From: Peribacillus deserti
GTDB taxonomy: Bacteria; Bacillota; Bacilli; Bacillales; DSM-1321
DNA length: 64,000 nucleotides
Direction of reading: 5' to 3'
NCBI RefSeq assembly: GCF_016909175.1
Contig: NZ_JAFBFI010000007.1
Coordinates: 1-64,000 of the forward strand
The notes under the pieces: model-generated
What the model saw: only the letters and a program-made list of their open reading frames with translations
Database searches by the model: none
What the model was told of the DNA's origin: nothing
Position numbers and translations under genes: made by a program
Shown: positions 46,604-55,023 of the stretch, piece after piece
Position numbering within the stretch: the first letter of the stretch is position 1
Layout: each line of letters opens with the position of its first letter

Positions 46604-47121
46604 AAAAAAAACTACTTCTTTTATTTATAGTGTGGAAGAAAAGATTATATGTGCAGAAAATTTTTTTAGAAGGATGAGTTTGACAGGGGAAAGATTAGCC
46701 GTGGTTAAGAAGCAGGTCTAGTCACTTTATGAGGAGATTTGAATCCATTTTTTACAATTTGTGGGTGCCCAGCACTGATAAATAACAGATTTACGCAGCG
46801 CTTCGTAGTGCAAATACAGCAGAAGGCGTGTTTTTTCGTTAAGGCCGGCACCACCTATTTTCACTTGAATACATAAAGAAGTTAACTGGTTAAAAGCTAC
46901 CGCCTTAGACACAGCCAGGGACATTCTTTTTTCTACATACATACCAAATCGTGTTCCTCACTGGATATCATTATATCTCTGGCACATATGGTTAAATGCT
47001 GCCGGCAATCCATTTAAGCTGATTAAACGATTTGAACCCAAAACATATTGGAGTTGTAGCGGCACAAGCAAAAAGATGACCGATAAACCCTCAATTAGAC
47101 TTATCAGTCACCTTTAACTTG
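46604..47121. other. intergenic region with one doubtful ORF
   Basis: A minus-strand frame at 46727-46942 (71 aa; LNEKTRLLLYLHYEALRKSV) has protein-like composition but only a weak ribosome site (GAGGAAC). It could be a small gene or a fragment and is not recognised. Nothing else is supported. Confidence 0.3.
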
Positions 47122-47238
47122 TCATAAATTCTCCATTCCTTCCTGTTTTTTTCGCTTGGACCGATCACTAATTGCTCTCAGTATAAACATTTTATCTTGA
47201 AGAGTCAGCATTCTCCAGCTTCCAGCTTTGATTACCAT
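47122..47238 (-). CDS. small basic protein, 38 aa
   Basis: From ATG 47238 (AAGGGAG about 11 nt upstream) the frame reads MVIKAGSWRMLTLQDKMFIL and then a basic tail (RAISDRSKRKKQEGMENL) to a TGA at 47122. A good ribosome site, amphipathic helix and compact length make it a plausible short gene. The family is not recognised. Confidence 0.45.
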   Translation of the reverse strand: MVIKAGSWRMLTLQDKMFILRAISDRSKRKKQEGMENL

Positions 47239-47589
47239 AATCTAAACACTCCCTTTATTTTTTATGCTTCAATCGAAAAGGAAAAAATTTTATCTACTAG
47301 TATTTAACCTTTTTATACCGTCATTTCCAATAAATGAAACAACAAAAATTCCAACAAATTTCACGCTTAACAATTCTTACTTGTGAATTTTTTTATATCA
47401 ATTTGCCATTGTAAAAGGATTTATGTCGATTAACTAGAATTATTGAGAGAGGAACTGTCACATAAACTACTATTTTAAGTAAACTTTTTTTATTTTGTAC
47501 TGTTTAATATATGTCACAGTTGATTTGCATATTTAAAATTTCCGCATCAGATCTTCATTGATGTTAATCTACACAGAGAGGACGCCTGT
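47239..47589. other. upstream region of the amidohydrolase gene
   Basis: Very AT-rich; no clear promoter or operator can be singled out. The ribosome site GAGAGGACG lies just before 47590. Confidence 0.4.
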
Positions 47590-48735
47590 ATGAAAAAAAT
47601 ATTATTAAAAAATGCATTTGTGCATGGGGTAACCAGCCCGCCGCTTCTGGGGGCTGATGTCCTGATAGAAAATGGACTTATCAAAGATGTTGGTTTTGGA
47701 TTGGAGAAACAGGTTTTAGACCCGTCCATCGAATTCATTGATTGCAAAAAGGCTTATCTGTTTCCTGGGTTTATTGATGTCCATACCCACTTAGGGCTAT
47801 ATGATGAAGGCACCGGCTGGGCGGGCAATGATGCTAATGAATCTATTGAAGCTATGACTCCCCATATCCGGGCTTTGGATGGAGTTTATCCTCTTGATCA
47901 AGCTTTTACTGAAGCTATCAAATACGGCATCACTACTGCTCATGTTATGCCAGGCAGCTCAAATGTTATAGGAGGCACCACTTCGGTTATCAAAACATTT
48001 GGCAAAAATATTAAAAACATGATTATAAATGAAACTGCCGGACTTAAGATTGCACTGGGGGAAAATCCCAAAAGGACTCATAGCAATTCGAATAAAGACT
48101 CCATTACCCGAATGGGAATCATGGGGATGTTGCGCGAAACGTTCAATGCAGCAAAGTATTGTGACAATCCTGATTCTATGAGGGCAGCTCCTTTAGTGAA
48201 GGCCCTTAAAAGGGAATTACCCGTCAGGATACATGCCCATCGCGCTGATGATATTATTTCTGCAATCCGCCTTGCCGAAGAATTTGACTTAGACTTAAGA
48301 ATTGAACATTGTACAGAGGGGCATTTGATTGCTGAAGAACTATCTCCGCTCGGCTTAATGGTTTCAGTCGGCCCTACCCTGACAAGAAGGTCTAAAGTAG
48401 AGCTGAAAAATAAAAGCTGGAGTACTTATGATATTTTGACTAAGCATGGTGTAGAGGTTTCGATAACTACAGACCACCCCTATACTCCCATTCACTATTT
48501 AAATATATGTGCTGCCATTGCGGTACGGGAAGGGCTGTCCGAACAAAAAGCTATAGAGGGAATCACGATTCTTCCTGCCAAAAATCTGGGTCTTGAAAGT
48601 CGTATCGGAAGCATTGAACCGGGAAAGGATGCTGATCTTACCCTATGGTCCCACCATCCCTTCCATTTTCTATCCAAGCCTTTATTCACGATGATAGATG
48701 GCAGAATCGTCTTTAAAAAAGAAAATGAAATTTGA
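47590..48735 (+). CDS. amidohydrolase (imidazolonepropionase-like)
   Basis: The 381-aa metal-dependent hydrolase has the HxH metal motif at His65/His67 (FIDVHTHLGL), further metal/catalytic His residues in IHAHRADD and IEHCTEGH, and the Asp in ITTDHPYTP, followed by the C-terminal beta-sandwich signature GSIEPGKDADLTLW. It hydrolyses an amide or cyclic amide, but the substrate cannot be read from sequence. Neighbours give no pathway clue. The start codon is ATG 47590. Confidence 0.88.
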   Translation: MKKILLKNAFVHGVTSPPLLGADVLIENGLIKDVGFGLEKQVLDPSIEFIDCKKAYLFPGFIDVHTHLGLYDEGTGWAGNDANESIEAMTPHIRALDGVYPLDQAFTEAIKYGITTAHVMPGSSNVIGGTTSVIKTFGKNIKNMIINETAGLKIALGENPKRTHSNSNKDSITRMGIMGMLRETFNAAKYCDNPDSMRAAPLVKALKRELPVRIHAHRADDIISAIRLAEEFDLDLRIEHCTEGHLIAEELSPLGLMVSVGPTLTRRSKVELKNKSWSTYDILTKHGVEVSITTDHPYTPIHYLNICAAIAVREGLSEQKAIEGITILPAKNLGLESRIGSIEPGKDADLTLWSHHPFHFLSKPLFTMIDGRIVFKKENEI

Positions 48736-48832
48736 CGAAAAAAATAGTTAAAATTCCTATTTTCTTTTTTACTTTTTTCTAGTATTATACGTTCGTATGG
48801 TATTTTACTTTATGCCTTACACCGACAGTTAA

Positions 48833-49031
48833 CTGTCCGATTTATGAGGCGAATTAACGCTTGTTCGTTAATCATGCCTCGCTAGGGAAGGCAAATGGTG
48901 AGCCATCGGTGCGTCCGGTTCTAGTGGGTTCGATTCCCACCCCGAAATTTTTTAATGCTGAATTTGTTGAAAAATTTCGAGGGTGGGCTCAAAGAGCAAA
49001 ATCTGCCCTCAGAAGACGGAGGGATTGTTCA
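48833..49031 (+). promoter_or_regulatory. structured leader, candidate cis-acting RNA switch
   Basis: Successive helices: GAGGC/GCCTC (48846-48850/48876-48880) enclosing ATTAACG/CGTTAAT; small hairpins ATGG/CCAT and CGG/CCG (48895-48917); a T-arm-like hairpin GTGGG-TTCGATT-CCCAC (48924-48940). Its 3' arm can instead start a 17-bp helix (48936-48952 with 48970-48987, one bulge). Finally CCCTC (49006-49010) pairs with GAGGG (49019-49023), masking the ribosome site of the GNAT gene. Two mutually exclusive states plus ribosome-site masking are the pattern of a riboswitch or RNA thermometer. I do not recognise a known class. Confidence 0.5.
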
Positions 49032-49595
49032 ATGCTTAAAAAAAGAGAGTTAACAGACTGCCATGCTCTTTATGAATTAATGACCCATCCGGATGTTTTC
49101 CCGTTTGTACGCCAAAAAGTCCAATCGTATGACGAATACTTATTCGTTACAAAGCAAACTATTGAAGCAGAAGAACGCGGCGAGCTGATTTCCCGGACCA
49201 TTACAGATGAATGGGGTACCCCGATCGGGACCATTTCTCTGTTCGATATAGAAGAAAACGCCGGATTTCTCGGCACCTGGCTAGGTAAAGATTACCACGG
49301 CAAAGGATACAACAAGCTCGCAAAAGAAGCTTTCTTCAACGAAGTTTTTTATGAACTCGGAGTGGACCATATTTTTCTAAGAATCCGGAAGCTTAACCAG
49401 CGCTCTGTACATGCAGCTAAGAAACTTCCTTATGCTATGCTGGCTAACGAAACTCGTAAACATTTATATGATAAATTAAACTCTCCTGAAGTTATATTTG
49501 ATCTATTTGAAATCTCCAAGGATTTATATACTTTCCACATGCTGCGGCAGGATAATCAAGCTGGAGATTCCGATCAGCAGCTTCTTGAAGCATAA
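49032..49595 (+). CDS. GNAT-family N-acetyltransferase
   Basis: The 187-aa product starts MLKKRELTDCHALYELMTHP, with the GNAT acetyl-CoA loop in WLGKDYHGKGYNKLAKEAFF and the late strand-helix HIFLRIRKLNQRSVHAAKKL, as in RimJ/RimL-like enzymes. The target (amine or protein N-terminus) is not known. ATG 49032 is chosen because GGAGGG lies 8 nt before it; the upstream in-frame extension to 48861 is the translated RNA leader, not protein. The 3' end has an acidic/Gln tail. Confidence 0.85.
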   Translation: MLKKRELTDCHALYELMTHPDVFPFVRQKVQSYDEYLFVTKQTIEAEERGELISRTITDEWGTPIGTISLFDIEENAGFLGTWLGKDYHGKGYNKLAKEAFFNEVFYELGVDHIFLRIRKLNQRSVHAAKKLPYAMLANETRKHLYDKLNSPEVIFDLFEISKDLYTFHMLRQDNQAGDSDQQLLEA

Positions 49596-49620
49596 CAAGA
49601 ACATATGGTTTTACCAGAAC

Positions 49621-49668
49621 AAAAAGGCGGTATTGAAGTCATTTGAACTTCGATACCGCCCTTTTTTC
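49621..49668 (+). terminator. terminator of the GNAT gene
   Basis: AAAAAGGCGGTATTGAAGT pairs with ACTTCGATACCGCC, followed by CTTTTTTC. The A-rich start makes it usable on both strands. Confidence 0.85.
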
Positions 49669-49673
49669 GGTTT

Positions 49674-49829
49674 CTAATCCTGTCTCTTTTTTTCTCCCAG
49701 CTCTGAGTACAGATTTCTCAGAATGTGCGTTCGGTACAACTCCAGTTTTTTTCTTTCCACAGGATGTTTTGAAACACCCATTTCTTTTAATTGTTGAATA
49801 AACCAGCCTTTTGAATATGTATATGCCAT
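49674..49829 (-). CDS. DUF2639 (YflJ-like) small protein, 51 aa
   Basis: From ATG 49829 (GGGGGAAGCAGT upstream) the product reads MAYTYSKGWFIQQLKEMGVS, then KHPVERKKLELYRTHILR and NLYSELGEK, ending at a TAG at 49674. The pattern SKGW...LKEMGV...HP.E..KLELY matches the DUF2639 family of short Bacillus proteins. The function is unknown. Confidence 0.8.
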   Translation of the reverse strand: MAYTYSKGWFIQQLKEMGVSKHPVERKKLELYRTHILRNLYSELGEKKRQD

Positions 49830-49989
49830 ACTGCTTCCCCCTATCAGCTTGACTATTATGAGACTATGATAGAAGGAAGAAAAAAATAACTATTGTTTAG
49901 CTAAGAATGGGATTTATCGCGCAGGATTGGATTGGCTTGGTTTCACGAAAGAATCTTGGATTTTAACGCTGAGCCGGCCCCCCTCTTTA

Positions 49990-51078
49990 TTATTGAGCTG
50001 CTGAGATTTTGTCAATCTGCTTTACGAGCAGCTCATACATTTCATTTGAACGTTTAAATTCTTTATTCCGAGACATCCTATTTTGTATTTGTTCTCTATT
50101 TTGTGCAAGATAAGCTATTTCCTTCAAAAACAATTCGTCTGTTAGCTGTTCTTCCTCAATGACCCTGCTATAACCGGCCTTTTCAAAACTTTTTGCGTTA
50201 ATAATCTGGTCTCCTCTCGATGCTTTTGAACTCAGCGGGATTAGAAGCATCGGCTTTTCTAGTGCAAGGAATTCAAAAATAGAATTAGACCCTGCACGGG
50301 AAACAACTACTGAAGAAGCAGTAACTAAGTCAAACAAACCTTTGTTGACGAATTCAAAAGGTGCATATCCGGCTTGTCTCAGTGCTTCATTTATATTTCC
50401 CTTCCCGCAAAAGTGAATAATATCATACTTTTCCAAAAGCACTGGAAGATTACGCTCGATCAATTTATTTATTTTAGCTGAGCCCAGGCTTCCCCCCATT
50501 ACAGCTAAAATGGGCTTTAAGCCAGTGAATCCACATATTTCAAGACCCTTACGCGCTTCTCCTTGGAAAATGCCTTCTCTTAGGACAGCGCCAACATGGA
50601 GGCTCTTACTGCCTTTTAAAAACTGCCCGGTTTCCTTAAAGGTTGTGCATATCGCTTTTGAAAAAGGAAAGACCAGTTTGTTTGCAAGGCCAGGTGTATA
50701 GTCTGATTCATGAATGATGACCGGAATTTTTAAAGATCTGCCTGCAGAGACTACTGGTACTGAAACAAATCCTCCTTTTGAAAAAATAAAATCAGGATTT
50801 ATTTCTTGTAAAATACTTCTCGACTCTAGAAATCCTTTGATGACCAGTATAGGGTCACTAAGATTCTTCCAGGCAAAATACCGCCTTAATTTTCCGACAG
50901 GTACACTAAGGTACTTCACTTCAGGAAAATTTGTGTTAATGATGGATCTTTCGATTCCTTCGTAAGATCCTATATAAAAGATGTCCCACCCCTTTTTCTG
51001 GAATTCTGGAATTAAGGCAGCATTTACTGACACATGCCCGGCAGACCCTCCACCTGTAAATACAATTTTTCTTTTCAT
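49990..51078 (-). CDS. murG: MurG-type UDP-GlcNAc glycosyltransferase, orphan copy
   Basis: The 362-aa GT28 glycosyltransferase has the first Gly-rich loop FTGGGSAGHVSVN, the second loop AVMGGSLGSAKIN, FSKGGFVSVPVV, and the UDP-GlcNAc-binding SRAGSNSIFEFLALEKP. It should convert lipid I to lipid II on the cytoplasmic membrane face. It is alone here, not in a division/cell-wall cluster, as for second MurG copies in some Bacillaceae, perhaps serving sporulation or a particular growth state. ATG 51078 is used; the frame to 51123 lacks a ribosome site. Confidence 0.9.
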   Translation of the reverse strand: MKRKIVFTGGGSAGHVSVNAALIPEFQKKGWDIFYIGSYEGIERSIINTNFPEVKYLSVPVGKLRRYFAWKNLSDPILVIKGFLESRSILQEINPDFIFSKGGFVSVPVVSAGRSLKIPVIIHESDYTPGLANKLVFPFSKAICTTFKETGQFLKGSKSLHVGAVLREGIFQGEARKGLEICGFTGLKPILAVMGGSLGSAKINKLIERNLPVLLEKYDIIHFCGKGNINEALRQAGYAPFEFVNKGLFDLVTASSVVVSRAGSNSIFEFLALEKPMLLIPLSSKASRGDQIINAKSFEKAGYSRVIEEEQLTDELFLKEIAYLAQNREQIQNRMSRNKEFKRSNEMYELLVKQIDKISAAQ

Positions 51079-51196
51079 GTTATACCCACTTTTAATAGTT
51101 ATTGAATACTTATCTACATACATTTTATCGCTTAAAACAAGAAAATTGTGCTATAATCGTTCTCATTCATGCAAATTTATCAAATAGAGGTAATTT

Positions 51197-52561
51197 ATGA
51201 TCCAGACATTCACCAGACAAGAAAAAATAAGGCAGTTTATTAATATTTTGCTGCCAATCTTATTAACGCAGCTAGGTCTGTTTTCCATGACTTTTTTCGA
51301 TACGATGATGTCAGGAAATGCGAGTCCCTCCGATCTTGCGGGTGTAGCGATCGGAAGCTCATTGTGGACACCGGTTTTTACCGGGCTCAGTGGAATTTTG
51401 CTTGCGATTACACCTATAGTCGCTCAGCAGGTAGGTGCAAAAAAATATAAGGATGTACCCTATTCTGTCACACAGGGAATTTATCTTTCCTTTTTCATGG
51501 CCCTTTTTGTCATTTTGGCGGGTTCGCTTATTCTTAATCCAGTTCTAAATGTTATGAAATTAACCAATGAAGTCCGAACTATTGCCCACGATTTTCTGTG
51601 TGCCTTATCTTACGGGATAGTGCCCCTATTTGTTTATAACGCTTTAAGAGCCTATATGGACGCTCTTGGCCAGACAAAGGTTTCTATGTTCATTACAATG
51701 CTTTCACTGCCTATTAATGTTGTTTTGAACTATGTGCTTATTTTCGGAAACTTTGGTTTTCCCGAGCTTGGCGGCGTTGGGTCAGGCTATGCATCCGCCA
51801 TTACTTACTGGATTATTACTATTGTGGCCATACTAGTTATTTATCGCAATACACCTTTCACTTCATATAGAGTATTAAAAGTTTTTTATCCCATTTCAAT
51901 TAAAGAATGGCTTTCTATCTTAAAAATCGGTGTACCGATTGGTTTTTCCATTTTCTTTGAAACAAGCATTTTTTCAGCAGTCACACTGTTGATGAGCAAC
52001 TATAGCACTACCATTATCGCATCACACCAGGCTGCATTAAATTTTGCTTCATTTCTTTATATGATTCCTTTATCTATATCCATGAGCTTAACCATTGTTG
52101 TAGGGTTTGAAGCGGGGGCCAGACGGATAAAAGATGCGGTGCAATATGCTTATATTGGAATAGGCACTGCAGTTGGCTTAGCCTTTTTATGCGGCATTGT
52201 CCTCTTTGCCTTAAGGGAACAAATCGCTTCACTCTATACCAATGACCCGGAAGTCTTGCGCTTGACCTCGCATTTTTTAATTTTCGCTTTGTTCTTTCAG
52301 CTGTCAGATGCTCTTCAGGCGCCCATTCAGGGAGCACTTAGAGGCTACAAGGATGTTAATGTAACCTTATTTATGTCATTAATTTCGTACTGGGTCATCG
52401 GCCTGCCGACTGGTTACCTATTTGCAGTCTATACCCCATTTGGAGCTTTTGGCTATTGGATTGGATTAATTACCGGCCTTGCAGCTGGAGCTACTACCCT
52501 TTCCTTCCGGCTCATTTCTGTTCAGCGCAGGAAATACTCCGAGACAGAGAAAGTATCATAA
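51197..52561 (+). CDS. MATE-family multidrug/cation antiporter
   Basis: The 454-aa protein has about twelve membrane helices in two MATE halves (LPILLTQLGLFSMTFFDTMM; SLPINVVLNYVLIFG; GVPIGFSIFFETSIFSAVTL; RGYKDVNVTLFMSLISYWVI). It likely exports cationic drugs or metabolites using Na+ or H+. A GAGGTAAT site precedes the ATG. It is divergent from murG and ends at a terminator. Confidence 0.93.
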   Translation: MIQTFTRQEKIRQFINILLPILLTQLGLFSMTFFDTMMSGNASPSDLAGVAIGSSLWTPVFTGLSGILLAITPIVAQQVGAKKYKDVPYSVTQGIYLSFFMALFVILAGSLILNPVLNVMKLTNEVRTIAHDFLCALSYGIVPLFVYNALRAYMDALGQTKVSMFITMLSLPINVVLNYVLIFGNFGFPELGGVGSGYASAITYWIITIVAILVIYRNTPFTSYRVLKVFYPISIKEWLSILKIGVPIGFSIFFETSIFSAVTLLMSNYSTTIIASHQAALNFASFLYMIPLSISMSLTIVVGFEAGARRIKDAVQYAYIGIGTAVGLAFLCGIVLFALREQIASLYTNDPEVLRLTSHFLIFALFFQLSDALQAPIQGALRGYKDVNVTLFMSLISYWVIGLPTGYLFAVYTPFGAFGYWIGLITGLAAGATTLSFRLISVQRRKYSETEKVS

Positions 52562-52562
52562 G

Positions 52563-52594
52563 AAGAGCCTCCCATTAGGCAGGCTCTTTATTTA
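52563..52594 (+). terminator. terminator of the MATE gene
   Basis: AGAGCCTcccattAGGCAGGCTCT with a TTATTTAT tail. Confidence 0.75.
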
Positions 52595-52611
52595 TCATTT
52601 GTTTCCTGTAC

Positions 52612-52815
52612 TTCGATCGGTGCTTGCTTTCCACGGGCGGTCTCGGAGCCTTCTCGGCGCATGACGCGCCTGCGGGGTCTCCCTTGACTCGCTTTTCCCG
52701 CATGACATTGAATTAGCTTCCTCGAATTAACACCGCACGAAGTAAATGCGACTACATTTTCGAGGAGTCTCGCGTTTCCGTTCCAATCAACATAGTGCCT
52801 AAACCTACATTGAGC
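52612..52815. repeat. GC-rich dispersed repeat, copy 2 with a 61-bp insertion
   Basis: Shares CTTTCCACGGGCGG, GGAGCCTTCTCGGCG, GGGGTCTCCCTTGACTCGC and TTTTCCCGCA with copy 1 at 43.1 kb, and GGAGTCTCGCG further on. Between CCCGCA and GGAGTCTCGCG an extra block of about 61 bp (52702-52762) is present that copy 1 lacks. Confidence 0.75.
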
Positions 52816-52933
52816 TTTAACTGAGCCTACTTTTAAAAGAAGAGTGATCAGCAAGAATTATAATAACGATTGGGCAGGCGTCTGCATATGATGTATAACT
52901 AAATCTGCTTACGTTATAGGAAGGAGAACAACG

Positions 52934-53413
52934 ATGTCTCCATGGAATTTGCTTTTTCCATTTAACAAGAATGCTGGTGAAATGCTGGGAAAATTGAATT
53001 TAAACGATATGGAACCGTATATCGAAAAATTTTTCTCCCAATTTATTCCTCAGACCCAAAAATTTTTCTCAGAACAACCAACAAACCCTGCCTTCAGTTT
53101 TATGTCTCCTGCGCCTGGAACTTCTATGATCGGTAACAATAAAGGTTTAGCTGTATTTGAAACCCATGAACATGTCTTTATTAGAATTCAAGTAAAAGAT
53201 GCAGATCAATTAAAAGAGATAAAAATCTTTCACACCTCAAATCAAGTGTTCTTGGAAGGGCTGCCTGGCAAGAAGGAACGGGAAGTAATCACTCTGCCTG
53301 CAATTGTTAAGAAAAAAGGAGCTCATGCCGTATATAAAGAAGGCATCCTAGAAATCAGAATACAAAAAAGCCAGGATCTGCAGTTTTCCCAGATTGATGT
53401 ATCTGAAGGATAG
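52934..53413 (+). CDS. Hsp20/alpha-crystallin-like protein
   Basis: The 159-aa product has an N-terminal helical part (MSPWNLLFPFNKNAGEMLGK) and an alpha-crystallin-type beta-sandwich at about residues 70-155 (VFETHEHVFIRIQVKD; NQVFLEGLPGKKEREVITL; AVYKEGILEIRIQK). Such proteins in Bacillus include small heat-shock chaperones and spore-coat proteins (CotM/CotP/GerT-like); this one could be either. GGAAGGAGAACA precedes the ATG. It is a single gene with its own terminator. Confidence 0.82.
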   Translation: MSPWNLLFPFNKNAGEMLGKLNLNDMEPYIEKFFSQFIPQTQKFFSEQPTNPAFSFMSPAPGTSMIGNNKGLAVFETHEHVFIRIQVKDADQLKEIKIFHTSNQVFLEGLPGKKEREVITLPAIVKKKGAHAVYKEGILEIRIQKSQDLQFSQIDVSEG

Positions 53414-53415
53414 AA

Positions 53416-53456
53416 AAAGGACTAAGTCCATATCATAGACTTAGTCCTTCTTTAAA
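53416..53456 (+). terminator. terminator of the Hsp20-like gene
   Basis: AAGGACTAAGTC pairs with GACTTAGTCCTT, followed by CTTTAA. It lies between convergent genes and probably serves both. Confidence 0.8.
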
Positions 53457-53462
53457 TAAGGC

Positions 53463-54257
53463 TTATTTTGAGATAAATTGTTGTGTCCAGTAGTGCTTAT
53501 CTGCTACATAGCCTACACCGATGTGAGTATAACCGCTGTTTAAGATGTTAGCACGGTGGCCTGAGCTATTCATCCATGCTTTTACTACTTCTTCTGGAGT
53601 TGGCTGCCCTTGAGCAATGTTTTCTCCAGCTGATTTATAAGTAATGCCGAATTTCTTCATCATATCAAACGGAGATCCGTAAGTTGGGCTGTTGTGATCG
53701 AAGTAGTTTTTATCATGCATATCTTGAGATTTAACACGAGCTACTTTACTTAGTTCTGCATCAGCTTTTAGTGCAGCAAGTCCTTGCTTAGAACGTTCAG
53801 CATTTGTTAATTCAACCACTTTTTGCTCATAAGCGCTTAACTGTCCAGTAGAAGCTGTTGGTGCTGGTGCTGCCTGCTTAGCTGGTGCTGGTGCTGGTGC
53901 CGCTTGCTTAGCTGGTGCCGCTTGCTTAGCTGGTGCCGCTTGCTTAGCCGGCGCTGGTGCCGCTTGCTTAGCTGGTGCCGCTTGCTTAGCTGGCGCTGGT
54001 GCCGCTTGCTTAGCTGGTGCCGCTTGCTTAGCTGGTGCTGGTGCCGCTTGCTTAGCTGGTGCTGGTGCAATGTTGCAATTAACATTGTATTTTGCTAGAT
54101 AAGATTTTACATAGTTATTAAAGTCTTGATAGTTATTAAATTGCATAACTGTTGGTTTTGCATAAGTAATTGTAGATGCATCCGCTTGTTTAGTTGCTGC
54201 TCCAGAAAATGTAACAGCTGCAGCTGCTGCGATTGATAATAGGAATTTCTTTTTCAT
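53463..54257 (-). CDS. secreted CAP-domain (SCP/YkwD-like) protein with an Ala/Pro/Lys repeat linker
   Basis: The 264-aa product has a signal peptide (about 1-27), a short region (28-63), a low-complexity linker at about 64-133 built from PAPAKQA and PAKQA units, and a C-terminal CAP domain (about 139-263) with [12 protein letters not shown], the metal/active-site region [19 protein letters not shown], and [19 protein letters not shown] proteins of this type are secreted in Bacillus, some in the spore coat (YkwD, SafA-linked). The linker may attach it to or let it reach through the wall. It has no LysM or anchor motif. Confidence 0.9.
   Translation of the reverse strand: MKKKFLLSIAAAAAVTFSGAATKQADASTITYAKPTVMQFNNYQDFNNYVKSYLAKYNVNCNIAPAPAKQAAPAPAKQAAPAKQAAPAPAKQAAPAKQAAPAPAKQAAPAKQAAPAKQAAPAPAPAKQAAPAPTASTGQLSAYEQKVVELTNAERSKQGLAALKADAELSKVARVKSQDMHDKNYFDHNSPTYGSPFDMMKKFGITYKSAGENIAQGQPTPEEVVKAWMNSSGHRANILNSGYTHIGVGYVADKHYWTQQFISK
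53859..54068 (-). repeat. in-gene repeat encoding the PAPAKQA linker
   Basis: About 210 bp of near-identical 15- and 21-bp units (GCTAAGCAAGCGGCACC-like) encode the linker. Such arrays can gain or lose units by slippage in steps of three, so length variation between strains is expected. Confidence 0.9.
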
Positions 54258-54411
54258 TCTATTATTTCCTCCCTTAGGTGCTGTATATTTGTTTGTCTCT
54301 CTTGCAAAATCATCATAACACGGAATTTATGTAATATTTGCCCCACTCTTTACCAATTGGTTTGAAATCGATCATATATGGGTATATTATAGTTCGGACT
54401 ATTTACACAGA
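54258..54411. other. upstream region of the CAP-protein gene
   Basis: AT-rich promoter region; ribosome site GGGAGGAAATAA lies at about 54260-54276. No operator is recognised. Confidence 0.4.
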
Positions 54412-54443
54412 ACAAAAAAACCCTTTAATATAAAGGGTTTTAC
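54412..54443. terminator. bidirectional terminator-like hairpin
   Basis: AAAACCCTTTA and TAAAGGGTTTT form a stem with A-run before and T-rich sequence after. It is located between the minus-strand gene ending at 54660 and the CAP-gene promoter, so it likely terminates the former. Confidence 0.7.
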
Positions 54444-54659
54444 TAACTTTGGTTAATCTTGGCCTATTTCTTAAAAATATCTTATATTGGACAGTTATAG
54501 AGGTTATACCAATACCTGCTATAAAACTACTATTGACAGTTTTTTAAAGGAGCCTCTCCTGTAATCTATATTTCATTTATATTACAAAAGATAAAGAATA
54601 TTTCATAATAGAATAAGGGCATTCCTGATAAAAGATCTTTTTTTGTCCTGTCCTTCAGT
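54444..54659. other. intergenic region, nothing supported
   Basis: No gene, repeat or clear control site is seen. Confidence 0.4.
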
Positions 54660-54932
54660 CTAAATGTCATTGAATAGTTCTGTATACAGCCGAATTAATG
54701 CTACCTTGGCAGAGTCATCTAAATCAGATTCAATAATTCTTGAGGTACTTAGATAGAATTTCTCGTGCTTAGTCTTTCTAATTCTTGGATGGGAATTCTC
54801 ATCTAATAACTCCCGCTTCACCAATTCCACTAGTTGTTCTTCCTCACTCCCGCTGCCGTTTTGATAGCTGCGATTATTCCAAAGAGACAAGTAGCTGTTT
54901 AATAGTCGCTTATAGGATCCCATTTCTTCCAT
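54660..54932 (-). CDS. hypothetical protein, 90 aa
   Basis: From ATG 54932 (TTGGAG 7 nt upstream) the product begins MEEMGSYKRLLNSYLSLWNN and looks fully helical and charged (ESDLDDSAKVALIRLYTEL). TTG 54950 is a less likely start. It has no signal or membrane segment. The family is not recognised. Confidence 0.6.
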   Translation of the reverse strand: MEEMGSYKRLLNSYLSLWNNRSYQNGSGSEEEQLVELVKRELLDENSHPRIRKTKHEKFYLSTSRIIESDLDDSAKVALIRLYTELFNDI

Positions 54933-55023
54933 TTTATTTCTCCAATCCAATTTATTTTGTTAGTGCATATCTCTGTCCCTAAAAACAAATACTACAAGTT
55001 AAAAAGACACTTGGAGGTAGCTT

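Noticed and set aside
46727-46942. 71-aa minus-strand ORF in the gap at 46.7 kb
   Set aside because: Only a weak ribosome site and no recognisable family; noted as doubtful rather than called as a gene.
48881-48948. A tRNA gene, because of the T-arm-like GTGGG-TTCGATT-CCCAC
   Set aside because: No matching acceptor stem, anticodon arm or CCA end can be formed; only the T-arm resembles a tRNA.
48861-49031. The GNAT frame extends upstream to 48861, giving an N-terminus MFVNHASLGKANGEPSVR
   Set aside because: This stretch is the folded RNA leader; it has no ribosome site, while GGAGGG lies 8 nt before ATG 49032.
53859-54068. CRISPR-like array in the CAP-protein gene
   Set aside because: Units are 15/21 bp without unique spacers and are in frame as PAPAKQA coding repeats.
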